From positions 522,744 through 586,743 of the forward strand of contig CAUYUJ010015016.1 in NCBI GenBank assembly GCA_963575745.1: 64,000 nucleotides of DNA, given 5' to 3'. This document shows, one piece after another, positions 21,234 through 33,205 of this stretch (positions within the stretch are counted from its first letter, which is position 1; each line of letters opens with the position of its first letter). The notes beneath the pieces are model-generated. The model did not search any database, was not told where the DNA came from, and worked only from the letters and a program-made list of their open reading frames with translations. Both the position numbers and the translations under genes were made by a program. This DNA comes from Prorocentrum cordatum (taxonomy: Eukaryota > Sar > Dinophyceae > Prorocentrales > Prorocentraceae).

Positions 21234-21391
21234 CTAGCCCTAAAGCCTTATAGCCCAATATATCTATCGCCCCATAGCCCTATAGCCCTATAGCCTTGTA
21301 TCCCCATAGCCCTACAGCCTATAGCCCTGTAGCTCTATTACCATATAGCCCAATAGCCTTATAGCCCATATAGCCCTATAGCCCTAATACA
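21234..21391. repeat. ATAGCCCT minisatellite
   Basis: Imperfect 8-bp repeats of type ATAGCCCT (TATAGCCC, CATAGCCC, GTAGCTCT) over about 160 bp. There is no C-rich telomeric repeat of plant type (CCCTAAA), so this is not telomeric. Confidence 0.85.
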
Positions 21392-21935
21392 CTAAACATA
21401 TAATGATGGGGGCTTTTCTCCGGTATCATTGAATTGTCAATTTTGATACTTGGTCAACAACAATTAATCTTTCTCCGTTCCATCCGTTTCTCTCCATTGT
21501 CGGCCCTTTTTTCGGGCTGAGCTATCAAAAGCATCGGCTCGTTGTCATTCGATTTGGTTGCAGCCGCATCAGCAAGTTTGTCACGGTACTCTTTCTGTTC
21601 CCGGATATGGGGAGATTGTGTCTGTACATCTGAAGCATCTGACTCACTGTCAGATATCAAACATAACCATCATTTCTCTGTCTTCTTTCAATCTTCGCTG
21701 ACGGTAGTTTTTCCTGGAACCATCCACGTCACTGTCGGAAGGTCTCGGGCTGTTAGCACTTCCGGCTTTGCCGGGTGCATTGTTTGCTCTTTCTCTGGTG
21801 GCTACTGCTGAGTTCGGTGCCGGCAAAAGATGCGCATGTGCATGTGCTTCACCAGATTCGGCTTCGCCGTCTGATGAGGTAGTTGCGACTTTGGCCGTGT
21901 CTTCTATTGGTGCGGCCGTCGCTCGGCTGCAACGC
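21392..21935. other. No gene recognised; AT-richer stretch
   Basis: Contains short hairpins CCGGCTTTGCCGG (21762-21774) and CGGCTTCGCCG (21859-21869). No domain is recognised on either strand. Confidence 0.4.
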
Positions 21936-22400
21936 GCAAGGCAAAAAAAAAGATTTACAGGTAAAAAAGATTTGTTTTGCCTGTGGCGCTTTTTTTTTTG
22001 CCTTGCGCGTCGGGTCCCCGGGGCACTGGCCGGGGCGCGCGCGCCGGGCGGGGGGGTGCTCCTCCGCTTCCCTCGGCCTGGCTCACAAAAGGAATCGCGA
22101 CCAGGGTTTTTGCCTGTGGCGCTCCTGGGGCCCAAAGAAGGAATCGCGACCTGGGTTTTTGCCTGTGGCGCTTTTTTTTTGCCTTGCGCGTCGGGCCTCC
22201 GGGTCTTGCCGAGAGCGCGCGCGTGTAGAGGAAGTGCTCCCCTGCTCTCCTCCGCGTCAGTGGCGCTCCTGAAGCCCAAAGAAGAAATCGTGACCTGGGT
22301 TTTTGCCTGTGGCGTTCTGGGGCCCAAAGAAGGAATCGTGACCTGGGTTTTTGGCCTGTGGCGTTTTACTTTCGCCTGCGCGCTCGGGCCGGGCGGACGG
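21936..22400 (+). repeat. Diverged copies of the ~200-bp GCCTGTGGCGC repeat
   Basis: Repeats TTTTTGCCTGTGGCGC, TTTTTTTTGCCTTGCGCGTC and CCCAAAGAAGGAATCGTGAC, as in the array at 24074-25030 beyond the gap. Spacing is irregular here. The frames (QAKTQVTIPSLGPRSATG on minus) are by-products of the repeat. Confidence 0.85.
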
Positions 22401-22404
22401 AGGT

Positions 22405-22470
22405 GCCATGCGGACGCAGCCACTGGAGCCTTCGGTGGAGCTGCATATGGGGCCACGACCCGTGTGAGGG
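22405..22470 (+). repeat. Single partial copy of the 98-bp repeat
   Basis: Matches the core of the array at 55.1-55.7 kb: ATGCGGACGCAGCCACTGG, then CTTCGGTGGAGCTGC and ATGGGGCCACGA. Same orientation as all other copies. Confidence 0.8.
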
Positions 22471-22524
22471 GTGTGAGGAGATATGGTCGGGCATGCGGTG
22501 AAAGTGCTGACGATGACGGGAGGG

Positions 22525-22575
22525 GGGAGGAGGAGGAGGAGGAGGAGGAGGAGGAGGAGGAGGAGGAGGAACGCG
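22525..22575. repeat. (GGA)n microsatellite
   Basis: Pure GGA repeats; impure GGA/GAC purine-rich sequence continues to about 22850. Confidence 0.9.
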
Positions 22576-22854
22576 GGGGACTGAACGCTGGAGGCCGATG
22601 CGAAGTACTAAAGATGAGGCGGTGTATTAGGAGAGGGACGACGACAAAGAGGACGAGAAGGAAGAGAAGGAGGAGGAGCAAGAGGGGGGACGCAGGAGGA
22701 GGAGGCAGAGGAGAAGGAGGCACAGAACGAGGACGAAGAGGAGGACGAGGAGAAAATGGGAGGGAGGAGGAAGGAGGAAACAGAGACCTGAGGAGGAAAT
22801 TCAGGAGCAGAAGGAGGAGGAGCAGAAGGAGGATAGGAAGGACACTAAAGTCTG

Positions 22855-23900
22855 ATGCGGGCGGGACACTAAAGTCTGATGCGCGTACAGCGTGACACAT
22901 GAGAACCCTAACGGCCGGGGCGGGACGGGCGGACCCTATCGGGCGGGTCGGGCGGGCGGGCCCTAACGGGCGGGTCGGGTCGGGCGGGTGGGACACTAAA
23001 GTCGGATGCGTATACTGCATGACATATAAGAACTCTCACGGGCGGGGCGGGACGGGGCAGACCCTAGCAGGCGGGTCGGGCGGGCGGACCCTAACGGGCG
23101 GCTGGGGACAGGCGGGCGGGACACTAAAGTCTGATACATATACGGCATGACGCATGAGAACCCTAACGGCCCGGGCGGGACGGGCGGACCCTATCGGGCG
23201 GGTCGGGCGGGCGGACCCTAACGGGCGGGTCGGGTCGGGCGGGCGGGACACTAAAGTCTGATGCGTATACAGCGTGACACATGAGAACCCTAACGGGCGG
23301 GACGGGACGGGCGGACCCTATCGGGCGGGTCGGGCGGGCGGACCCTAACGGGCGGGTCGGGTCGGGCGGGCGGGACACTAAAGTCGGATGCGTATACAGC
23401 ATGACACATGAGAACCCTAACGGCCGGAACGGGACGGGCGGACCCTATCGGGCGGGTGGGGCGGGCGGACCCTAACGGGCGGGTCGGGTCGGGCGGGCGG
23501 GACACTAAAGGCTGATGCGCATACAGCAAGACACATGAGAACCCTAACGGGCGGGGCGGGACGGGCGGGACGGGCGGACCCTATCGGGCGGGTCGGGCGG
23601 GCGGACCCTAACGGGCGGGTCGGGTCGGGCGGGCGGGACACTAAAGTCTGATGCGCATACAGCGTGACACATGAGAACCCTAACGGGCGGGACGGGACGG
23701 GCGGACCCTATCGGGCGGGTCGGGCGGGCGGACCCTAACGGGCGGGTCGGGTCGGGCGGGTGGGACACTAAAGTCGGATGCGTATACAGCATGACATATA
23801 AGAACTCTCACGGGCGGGGCGGGACGGGCGGACCCTATCGGGCGGGTCGGGCGGGCGGACCCTAACGGGCGGGTCGGGACGGGCGGGCGGGACACTAAAG
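22855..23900 (+). repeat. 127-bp satellite array running into the assembly gap
   Basis: GGGACACTAAAG recurs at 22863, 22990, 23118, 23245, 23372, 23499, 23635, 23762 and 23889, a period of 127 bp apart from one 136-bp unit. Each unit also carries two CCCTAACGGGCGG-type motifs and a G-rich GGGCGGGTCGGGCGGGCGG tract. The array stops at the gap, so its true length is unknown. Confidence 0.95.
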
Positions 23901-24000
23901 NNNNNNNNNNNNNNNNNNNNNNNNNNNNNNNNNNNNNNNNNNNNNNNNNNNNNNNNNNNNNNNNNNNNNNNNNNNNNNNNNNNNNNNNNNNNNNNNNNNN
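23901..24000. other. Assembly gap (100 N)
   Basis: Exactly 100 N between the 127-bp satellite and a (CTC)n tract. This is probably a standard-size placeholder. Confidence 0.99.
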
Positions 24001-24073
24001 CTCCTCCTCCTCCTCCTTCTCTCCTCCTCCTCCTCCTCCTCCTCCTCCTCCTCCTCCTCCTCCTCCTCCTCCT
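24001..24073. repeat. (CTC)n microsatellite at gap edge
   Basis: Near-pure CTC repeat, the complement of the (GGA)n on the other side of the gap at 22525-22575. Confidence 0.95.
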
Positions 24074-25030
24074 CAGCCCGGAGAGCGCGCGCGGAGCAGG
24101 GGGGTGCTCCCCTGCTCCCCTGCTCCCCTCCGCGTCGGTGGCGCTCCTGGGGCCCAAAGGAGGAATCGTGACCTGGGTTTTTGCCTGTGGCGCTCCTGGG
24201 GCCCAAAGAAGGAATCGTGACCTGTTTTTTTGCCTGTGGCGCTTTTTTTTTGCCTTGCGCGCCGGGCCCCCGGACCCTGCCGGACTGCGCGCGAGGCGGG
24301 GAGGTGCTCCCCTGCTCCCCTGCTCCCCTCCGCGTCGGTGGCGCTCCTGGGGCCCAAAGAAGGAATCGTGACCTGGGTTTTTGCCTGTGGCGCTCCTGGG
24401 GCCCAAAGAAGGAATCGTGACCTGTTTTTTTGCCTGTGGCGCCTTTTTTTTGCCTTGCGCGTCGGGCCCTCGGACCCTGCCGGAGAGCGCGCGCGGGGCG
24501 GGGAGGTGCTCCCCTGCTCCCCTGCTCCCCTCCGCGTCGGTGGCGCTCCTGGAGCCCAAAGAAGGAATCGTGACCTGGGTTTTTGCCTGTGGCGCTCCTG
24601 GGGCCCAAAGAAGGAATCGTGACCTGTTTTTTTGCCTGTGGCGCTTTTTTTTTGCCTTGCGCGTCGGGCCCCCGGACCCTGCCGGAGAGCGCGCGCGAGG
24701 CGGGGGAGGTGCTCCCCTGCTCCCCTGCTCCCCTCCGCGTCGGTGGCGCTCCTGGAGCCCAAAGAAGGAATCGTGACCTGGGTTTTTGCCTGTGGCGCTC
24801 CTGGGGCCCAAAGAAGGAATCGTGACCTGTTTTTTTGCCTGTGGCGCTTTTTTTTGCCTTGCGCGTCGGGCCCCCGGACCCTGCCGGAGAGCGCGCGCGA
24901 GGCGGAGGGGGGTGCTCCCCTGCTCCCCTGCTCCCCTCCGCGTCGGCGACGCTCCACAGGCAAAAACGATTTTTTTTGCCTGTGGTGCTTTTTTGTTTGC
25001 CTTGCGTGTTTTTTTGCCTTGCGCGTAATC
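24074..25030 (+). repeat. ~200-bp tandem repeat, about 4.5 copies
   Basis: CTCCGCGTCGG recurs at 24128, 24328, 24530, 24733 and 24936 (period 200-203). Each unit holds two copies of CCCAAAGAAGGAATCGTGAC, GCCTGTGGCGC motifs and TTTTTTTGCC tracts. Long minus-strand frames through it have repeat-derived residues only. Confidence 0.95.
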
Positions 25031-25125
25031 TCTGGCCGTCGCTGGCTCACGTTTGGTGACTCTCTTCTCCTCATGCACCTTTTTGCTATGCGCTGCGCCC
25101 CCTTGACGCACCACAGCCTTCGGAC

Positions 25126-26036
25126 CTATCCGCGGCTTCGCCCCCCCCCCCCTGGGTTCCAAGGGAAGTCCGTCAGTGAACATCGATGCCAGATAGTCTT
25201 GATATCGATTGACTTCCCAAAACTTAGGGGTGGCAATGTTAACAAGGTAAAGCACTTGCACCCATGCAAGAGGATCGGTAAAACGTTGTGTACCGACGTC
25301 AGCGGCTTCGTTCTGCGTGCGTTCGCACTGCAAACTAACAACTCCACGGGTAAACTGTTCAGAAATGGCAGCGGTATCTATTCGGTGGGCCCTCGGAAAG
25401 TGCATCAATTTCATCGAACCTCCCGCTTTTATCACCTTGCAAACCGCTTGCTTATCTTCCATGAGTGTGCATTTGACCTCTCGCTGTAACAGAATTTCCC
25501 ACGGCGGCAGAGCCGGCGGTAACTCAGCCCGCACAGCCAGATCTGCAGCAACAATTTCTGCCTCAAGTGTGCTGTGGGACACGCAAGTCTGTCGACGAGA
25601 TGCCATGCTCTGATTGGCTCTCGCGCGCGGTGCCCAAATTACCTGGTGGCTGGCACTCGCACTGCGATGCGTTCGTAAATCGCTGGCAAAGCCTGCATCA
25701 GAGTGCTGCCGTGTTGTGACATCCTCGATTCTGTCGCCTACCCATGACGTAATGTTGTATGGGGTTGTGGATTTGATGTAGCAAATAAGCAGAAAAAAAA
25801 TGCACGTCCTGCTGTTCGGTCCACTTCGCTACGCAGCTGGCCGCGCGGCAATGCGCACGCAATAGATCAAACTCAGGGTCGTCCGGTCCGGTCTCCGCGG
25901 CTAGGCCGGGAACCTCGACTGGCTTGTCTGGGAAACCTGCGCCAACTCGAATCCCGAGTGCCGCTGCTATAGCCTCCTTTGCCGGGAAGTTGTTTTCTCC
26001 TCTTGGGCAACCCTGTCCATCCTCGAAGTCAGTCAA
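25126..26036 (-). pseudogene. Copia-like RNase H region
   Basis: The segment 25606-25126 reads SRRQTCVSHSTLEAEIVAAD, the STxEAE motif typical of copia RNase H. VSLQCERTQNEAADVGTQRF follows, matching the C-terminal QxADxxTK motif. Upstream, 26036-25698 carries VAKWTEQQDVHFFSAYLL, similar to the spacer between RT and RNase H. The two parts are in different frames. They end just before the ~200-bp repeat array. Confidence 0.75.
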
Positions 26037-26349
26037 CTCGGGGCCACATCGGGCACCATATGCAGGGTATGTAGCAGGGTCGGTATCGGTTGGCTGTGCA
26101 TAGTGTTACACAGGACTCAAAGAACTCAATCATGTCGTACTCAATAGCTTCGACCATTTTCGGCTGTCTAGGTTAATATGGCTCACTCGGCTGCGCCGCC
26201 GAGTCGCCCCCCGCTTCCTCGCCATCGCTCTCCACCTGTTGTCCTGAGGCGGACGTTTTCTTCACCTTCGGTGGTGGGTGACCAAGGACAGTCGGCAACT
26301 CTCCACGCCGTTCAACACGCTGCGTAGACACATGATGTTCGCACCCCAA

Positions 26350-27908
26350 TTAACGCTCCACGTTAGTGGGTGGGTTGATCTCGATGCGCTCGGGGCGGCC
26401 TTCTGGGACCTGCTGCAAGAGTCGCCATTGTTTTTCGAGGTTCGTTGTTGGTCCCGAAAGATTGACATCGCCAGCATAAGAAGAAAGAAGCAAGCGCAGT
26501 CTCGTGTGAAAGTAACAACTACGCCCAGGAGTGCATTGAATGAAACCCGTAGAAATCACGCGCCCCTCACAATGCTGTTTCCAGTATCTACCAGAATCAA
26601 GATGTCCATAAAGGGGACAAACGGGGGTTCTTATGTCTTTCCAAGCGGGCGGCCACTCGACTCTTGGCAGGAAAATCCACGTTGGAGTTCCCACTAATCT
26701 GGACTGAGTGCAAGCCTGTTTGGCACCAGCCTGTTGGATGTCGAGCCCCTCGAACAAGCCGCAAATGTCTGCCGCTCTGCCGGCCTGCATCGGAAATCAG
26801 GCTACGTCTCTATTTTGATCTCTGACGCCTGACCCAAACACAACTCGGCCTTTATATATGCGGTCTTTGTGCCCGACAGGGAGCTCTGAATTCTTTCCCA
26901 CCAGAATTGCGAACAGGAGTCCGAAATAGGTTGTTTGCCCTTTTCGCTGTCGAACAACATCGTTGTACTCCATCGCGCCTGACTCATCCCAAGTGCCAGT
27001 GCTTCGTAGCCGACCCCATTCGGTCTGCAGCGCTTTACGGGCATCTTGATTCACCGCAGCTTCGGTCTTAGATGCGGGTCGAGCCACGGCTGCAACAATC
27101 CGTGGTTGGCTTAACTCAGCAAGTAAGATGTACGCTTGTTCTACGATCTGAATCTCGTCAGTAAACGGGTTCTATAGATATTCAGCACCCAAACTTTTTT
27201 GTTTCTCGATGTGAAGGAAGGGGTGATTCTGACGACTGCAATGGCATTCGGGGCACGCTGCGTCGCGAAGCGGCGGCCGCCGGACTCGAAGTCAGGCTGT
27301 TCCCGTGAGACTCTAAGGGTTTAGGAGTGTTAGGTCCTCTCCGACAGCGTCGGGGGGAACCCCATCTCGCAGGATTGCCCCACCATGCCAAATCTGTTTC
27401 CACCATACTTCTTCATCATCGGAAGTGCCCTGGTCACTCTCAGAGCCTGTGTCCGCGGAGAGTTCCTCTGCCGGTCCCGCAGGGTGCAGAAGCGCGCGCC
27501 AATTCACATCGGTCCCATCTGGCGCAGTCGTATTTCTTCTCTTTCTTCTTCGGATTTCAACGCCGGATGGACGTTGCCTTCTGGATGCTTGCGCGTCCTG
27601 GAAGTAGACTGCGTCGATTCCAATGTCGCGGAGAAGGGCAATGCAGGGCCCCGGGTCCTCAACCCCGAAGAAACCTCTTTCTCGAATCGAAGCTGCTCCA
27701 CTGTTTCCCTGCGTTCAGCATGGCTCATGTTGAACCATCGGCTCGGGCGAATTCCGGGGCTGGTTGAACTAAGTAATTGTTTAAGCCATTGAGCGCCATA
27801 TCGTGAGTCTGGGTCAGTGACCCAGACTCTTGTAACGGGCGCATAGTCGGGATCGGAATACAACACGACTCGGATGCTGCAGGTCTTCCGTATGCCTTTC
27901 AAGGGCAA
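26350..27908 (-). pseudogene. Copia-like reverse transcriptase
   Basis: N-terminal part (27087-26797): EWGRLRSTGTWDESG and IYKGRVVFGSGVRDQNRD, both typical of copia RT openings. Central part (26790-26350): DIQQAGAKQAC, TPTWIFLPRVEWPPAW, PVCPLYGHLDSGRYW, then LLLSSYAGDVNLSGP. The last corresponds to the YVDD catalytic motif with Gly replacing one Asp. Several frame changes. The region 27908-27504 (RVWVTDPDSRYGAQWLKQLL) probably belongs to the integrase-RT linker. Inactive. Confidence 0.75.
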
Positions 27909-28416
27909 TTCTCCAGTGAGTTCACATTTACATAGGCTTGCAACGATTATTCGTTCTTCGAAAAGTATTCAATCGTGTCTAAATTCTGCGTGGTTCGGGC
28001 GAGAAGTTGCCCTGGTCCAGGCACTCTTGACCGTGGCTGTGCCATCGAGAAATTAGACTGGCGATCCAATCTATAATGTATATGAGCGAGGCCTAGCTTG
28101 TGTTTCGCATCATCGTCTGGTCTCGAGCCACGCCGGGGATCCCGACCGTCAGGTACCACAGGCGCGTCATCCACAATGACTCCCCCCAGACCGTCGTCAT
28201 CGGAATCATCATCATCCTTCGGTGGTGGCGCGGCCTCGCCTCGCGCTGGGGGCGGTGGCGCCGGTGCGCCTGGATCCCTGCCACCAGACGACTGTGTCGC
28301 CTGCGACCCTAATCGGGCCCCCATGACCGGCTGGGCCGTCAGAGGAACCGCCTGGGGGAATAACGACGTTCTTGACCTTTGTCCGTGCAATCTCATATGC
28401 TTCACGCATAGGGAAC

Positions 28417-29538
28417 TTAGGTTCTTGGTATGGTGCAGCGCCGTCCAAAATATTGCTGCAGACTTGATCTGTCTTCTCTATGATCGGGCGCTTGCTTGCT
28501 GGCGCCCGCCCAGTTTCCATGTTCAGATCGCCAAGCTGTCTCAACGGTGTCACGTAGCTTTCTGGTCCTACCATGCCCCCCGCTTCGTGTACAGATCCGA
28601 AGTAAATCCGCGACCATCGCCCCGCCTGTTTGGGCGATCCGAAATCGAGATTCCGGAGGAGGCGCGAATCGAACAAGAGAGCCGAATGGAAGAAGAGGCG
28701 CCGCAAACTGATGTCCGAATCTGCGCCCCCATGACGATTCGCCTTCATCAGGGGTCCTCGCGTTATAGTAAAGACAGAAGTATCCGGCAGCATGTGTCCA
28801 AAAAGGTGGGGGAAGGCCGGCCTGCATTAGCAAAGCTCGAGACGCCATCAGAACAATCCCGTTGGACCGTTCAGCGACAGCCATAAGCTTCTTGCTGCCA
28901 GGAACGGTAGGGTCACGTGCGATCTTTGGCTCGATGCAAGCACGTGCAAGTTCTCTCGCACCGTCAGTTTAACAATATTATAACTTTTCTCCTGGGGCTC
29001 TGAGGTTAATCCAAAAGTTGCATACGTGAATCGCAGATTTGCCGTGCACGCCCTGTGCTGGCATGAAATCTGCTGCCCGGTCGCGAGAAGTCACGCGCGC
29101 GGTCTCGTCGCTGAGCTCCCGCGATAGGTTATCCATCGCACGCCAGTGATCCATGGTGGTCAGGTGTCCGAACGCTGTGGGATTCGCGCGTGGTCTCGGT
29201 GCCCTCAGCCCTTTAGTTTGCGCTTTCCTTTGTTGGCGCTGCATAGCCTTTGCCCAGTTACACACCGAGCAACAACGGTTCTTAGGAGTGTGAGTTAGCA
29301 AATGCGAGAGGGAGGCCGCGCTCTGTCTGAATCGCTCAGTCGCCGAGACAGGCACCTCAAACCCAGCACCATCTAGGTCGATTTCGGGATGCATGTCGAT
29401 ATCAACGAGGCCACCTTCTCCCGAACCCTCATCTGCATGCGCGTTTTGCCCTGGTGCGGCGGCCGTTGGCATGGAATCCAGTCCACGATCCGCGTCGCAA
29501 GGCAACTCCACGGGCCCCATGCCAAAAAAGCTTCTCAA
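28417..29538 (-). pseudogene. Copia-like pre-integrase and integrase
   Basis: The segment 29538-28978 contains LLTHTPKNRCCSVCNWAKAM, an HHCC-type zinc-binding motif, followed by AFGHLTTMDHW, matching the first catalytic Asp strand. The segment 28884-28417 contains AERSNGIVLMASRALLMQAG and LPPPFWTHAAGYFCLYYNA, which is the end of the integrase core, and then LLPFGSLVRF. The two lie in different frames and the middle of the core is partly lost. Confidence 0.75.
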
Positions 29539-29784
29539 ATTTAGCCACGCAACCCCCGGCTATGCCGTGGTGTGATTGCGTGCAACCAACGACTGTGTCG
29601 TGATCGGGAGCAAACGGGGGACTTACAAGGTTCATGACGCCTGCTGGTGTTTCGCACCACCTGCATTCACGAGCTCTCCGAAGCGAATAATACATATAAG
29701 TAACTGTATCCATGGAGTCTATGGCGGACGGTAATGAGCGCTCGGCCGCTGTTGGCCTGCCATCCGCATAGCCGTGGTTACCAA

Positions 29785-30159
29785 TCACCTCATGTGCGTG
29801 TGTGCGTGTGTGTGTGTGTGTGTGTGCCAGTCTATCGTTGCGCGACTCTGAATGGAGCGCGGCGGAGGCCCCCCCGCAGATTCCACGTCACCCAGAAATT
29901 TCTTGGCGCCTGACGCCACGCAACACCGCCGCCCGGGGGCCGCGGGCTTTCCGGCGGCAACCGCGCGCATCCACTGACCCGGCGCCTCACTGCCAGATAG
30001 GGTCAAGTATGGAATCTTGCCCTCGGCGATCAGGTCTACTCTGCGACCGTTGGGCAAAATTAAGCAGGGTCGTTGGTTTGCTGGCCAAGCAAAACTGACG
30101 CCGTAATCAACGCGCCGCTCTCCCACTGAGATCACGGCCGGTGTCTCCGGCATGGCCAA
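29785..30159 (-). pseudogene. Region between gag and integrase (protease-proximal)
   Basis: Reads ETPAVISVGERRVDYGVSFA, then WPANQRPCLILPNGRRVDLI and GKIPYL. The position fits the segment between protease and pre-integrase of dinoflagellate copia-like polyproteins. I see no clear protease Asp-Ser/Thr-Gly motif nearby. The C-terminal end runs into a (TG)n tract at 29800-29826, read as poly-His-Thr. Confidence 0.5.
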
Positions 30160-30862
30160 TGCTTCAAAAATCCCATCCCCGAGGTTGGGGCATGCGACGC
30201 AGACTGAACCGAGGGCCCGAGAGAGAACCCCCCAGCAGTACTCAGGGTAATCGAATATTCAAATATTTTGATCATACCCATTGCGCCTGGAGCTCGAATG
30301 AACCTCTCCGCAATGAGGTTGCGTCCACAGCCTGCGCCAACTGTGACTTTAAGCGCGCCGAGGTGCACGGGCGACTTCTCCCTGCGCCCCGCAGCGGCTG
30401 AGCCACCTTGGGCGGCTCCTTCATTTTCCTCAGATGCCAGCCAAAGATGCCAAAGTTCGTCGGCCAAATCAGATGCTCTGAGCTGCGCGCCCCTCAACGA
30501 TGCTCCCCATTCAGTCTACATTCGTCGATATTCTTCCATTGCGAATTCCCATGTCGCCCGCGCTCGAAAGCAGCTCCCTTGGGCCGTGGCGACGCGCCTT
30601 CCTTCGAGAATAATCGCTTCACGAGTGGAGGGTGAAACTTGACATTGAGTCCGCGTCTAGCCGCCCTCGCAGGTCTGACGCAACTTTGCCCCTGAGGCTC
30701 GCCGCAAGAGGACGCGATGGCTTCCCTTGGAAGGGGGTGTTACTGAATAAGGATAACGACGAGTTTCGTCAACTTCTCTCAGCGTTCTTGTTGCGTTTCG
30801 GAAGCAGGAACACCTTCCTCGGATAAAGAATATTAAGATGAAATGAACGCGCATTGTTGAAG

Positions 30863-32797
30863 TCAACCGTAGTTGGTCGCCCTTCTGAATTGTTCCGTAG
30901 ACCGCGAGATCCCCCAGCCAGCGGAGCAGGGCAGGCAAAGAGGGCTCGGCTGGCTGCGCCATGGAGCCCGCGCTCGCCCGCCCCTCGTCGGCTTAGCCGG
31001 TGGGGACATCGCGACCACATTGGCACGAGGCGAATAAGCACCAGTAAAGCAAGAGAGAAAGATGCGACGACCATCGCGGCACTGGCCCATAATGCGCCAG
31101 TGCCTGGCCCGAACAGTCTTTGCCTCGCGAGCAAACTCCCGTCTCGGCGAACACCCTGCATGGTTTATCTGTCCCTTTCCCCTGCCTTTGCTTTTGTTCT
31201 TTCCACGGCTTTCACTCGATCCCCGACTTCTCGGAATCTCGCCTGGCGCAGCATCGCCAGCATTCGCAGCAGCAGAATCAGCTTGCCTTGAGCTTCTCTG
31301 GTAGCCTAAAGACCTGCCAGCCTTGAGCTGTGCTTCTTCGCATGTGTCGCGTTTGAACTGTTCAGCCTCAGATGAGCCTCTGCGCCGCATATAGCACCCG
31401 CTCTGAGGGCCCTTGCAGTTGCGAGGGCCTCGCGACCATGCGAAGCACACCATCTTACTCTGGCGTTCTCGCGAGGCCCCCGACTGACTCCTCGTCCGCG
31501 ACTGCGCCGTATTCGAGTTACCGAATTTGTTCGGCGGAGTCGAGGAGCAAGGCCGGCCCTTTCCTATCGGGCCATTACCACCGGACCTCTCGCCCCTGCC
31601 TCTGCGATCATTCTCCGCCAGCGGCTCTATGATCACTGCCCGCCCCCGGCTGTGCCGGTGCGGCCGGTGTCTTGGGTTTCCTGTGAGAATAATGGCAACC
31701 TTGCCCTGCTTCGGAGCAGCCCTTTCCTTGCTTCACAAATTTGCAAGTCGCCTCGCCTCTAGTTCTTCCGCTCGCCGCCTTGTCCGTAGGCAATCCCAAT
31801 CGATGGGCCGTCGCCGCCGCGGCAGAAGCTCTTCGCCCGCCCCCGCCGCCCTCGTTCGCCCCGCCTGTCAGCTGCTTATTTGTGGAATTCAAAATCGATT
31901 CGTGCTCAGCGATTGCCCGCTTTTCTCTGCCCCGCATCATGAGAGATTCTACCTGCAGCCAAACCATTGATAAGTGCGCATTCCCGTGCCCGGAGGGTCT
32001 GTCGACAATTCACGCCACTGCGTGGCATACTTAAGCCTCGGGACCTGTCTAATCTGTTCGTAGAAGTGTGCATGGATTGAAGCCTTCATTTCATCAGACG
32101 GCCCCCTAGCACCGTGCAATTCTTGGTACCGCTCCATCCGTTCACTATAGAAATGGGACAAGTCCTGATTGGGCTTGCGTCGATCAACGGTCAGTTTGAA
32201 GAGGGCACGGCATGTCCTGCAGTGTCGTGCACTCTCCGACCTGACAGAATACCAAACACATATCGTTCGTATGATTTCTCGGCCTGCGAGGAGACGCCCC
32301 TCTATCTGGCACGAATGCTCCATGCGATTTACTTGTGGAAAGAAATGAGTATGCTGTACTGACAGACGTTGGTTACGCTTCACCTTTGCGAATTTCTCAA
32401 GCTGATTTGTAGCGATCATCATATCAAGGCGCATCAGTGCCCCGGAGTCTCTAAGATTTTCTATCGGCACATCAGGTCCCATGACTTCAGTAACCCATGT
32501 CTGCGCCGCATGAACATCATGCCGTGATCCAGCTGCCGCTCTTATGCAATGTTGCTTCCATTCTCGGAGTGTCTGGGCGCTCGGTATGTCAAGCAAGTTT
32601 ATCTCTCTGTTGTTTCCAAAGCTTCTCCAATTCACGCCCATTTGAGTGGCATTAAACGGCCGCCAGGTTTGGTCTTTGTGGCCATTCGGCCCCCCACCGC
32701 CGTCTCCGTCTGGATCGACGTCGCCCCTGGGCCCCCCGGGGGGGCCTTTGGGTGGCTTGGGCTCGCCCGTTTCGTCAGACTGCGTCGCAGCGATCAT
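30863..32797 (-). pseudogene. Copia-like gag: capsid-like region and CCCH zinc fingers
   Basis: The segment 32797-31949 starts with a Pro/Gly-rich, acidic stretch and then EINLLDIPSAQTLREWKQHC and PDVPIENLRDSGALMRLDMM, resembling gag helices. The segment 31967-31608 has TCKFVKQGKGCSEAGQGCHY followed by SH, a CCCH zinc finger. After a frame change, 31636-30863 has MVCFAWSRGPRNCKGPQSGC, a second, decayed finger. A long Arg/Ser-rich tail follows. RNA packaging is the usual role of such a region. Confidence 0.65.
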
Positions 32798-33205
32798 GCA
32801 GGTGCTGGGGGCTGTACTCTGATCGTCTCACTGATCGTCGCCCTGCCCCCCGGGGCCCCCGCCCCCTACACCTGCCGCGGCTGAGCCGATGGTGAAAGGG
32901 AGGTGCCCGAGCAAGTCAAGTATGTCAGGAGGCTCTGATATCTTGGCATTGAAAGGAACATTTCCAAGATTTGTTTCTTAGACACGCTCCCGCATCGAAA
33001 CTTCGCTCGTTCCCAGAGACGCCTCGACAGCCGGCCCAAGAATGAAATGCGATTTTGCGAGAGGAAGCATTGGTATAGACGGAGCGGTCAGCATTGGCAT
33101 CTTGCAAAGATCCGACTTTTCTGATTTGAATGCTGGCATGCCCATAATGTCAGCAAGATTGCTCGGCTGGCGTTCGGGTCCAACATCCTTTGGCGCAGCC
33201 TCGTG

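Noticed and set aside
22855-23900. CCCTAA motifs as a telomeric array
   Set aside because: They occur twice per 127-bp unit, followed by CGGGCGG, and never as uninterrupted telomere repeats.
23768-25606. 612-codon minus-strand frame crossing the gap
   Set aside because: Only the first ~150 codons (copia RNase H) are real-looking; the rest translates the ~200-bp repeats and the N gap.
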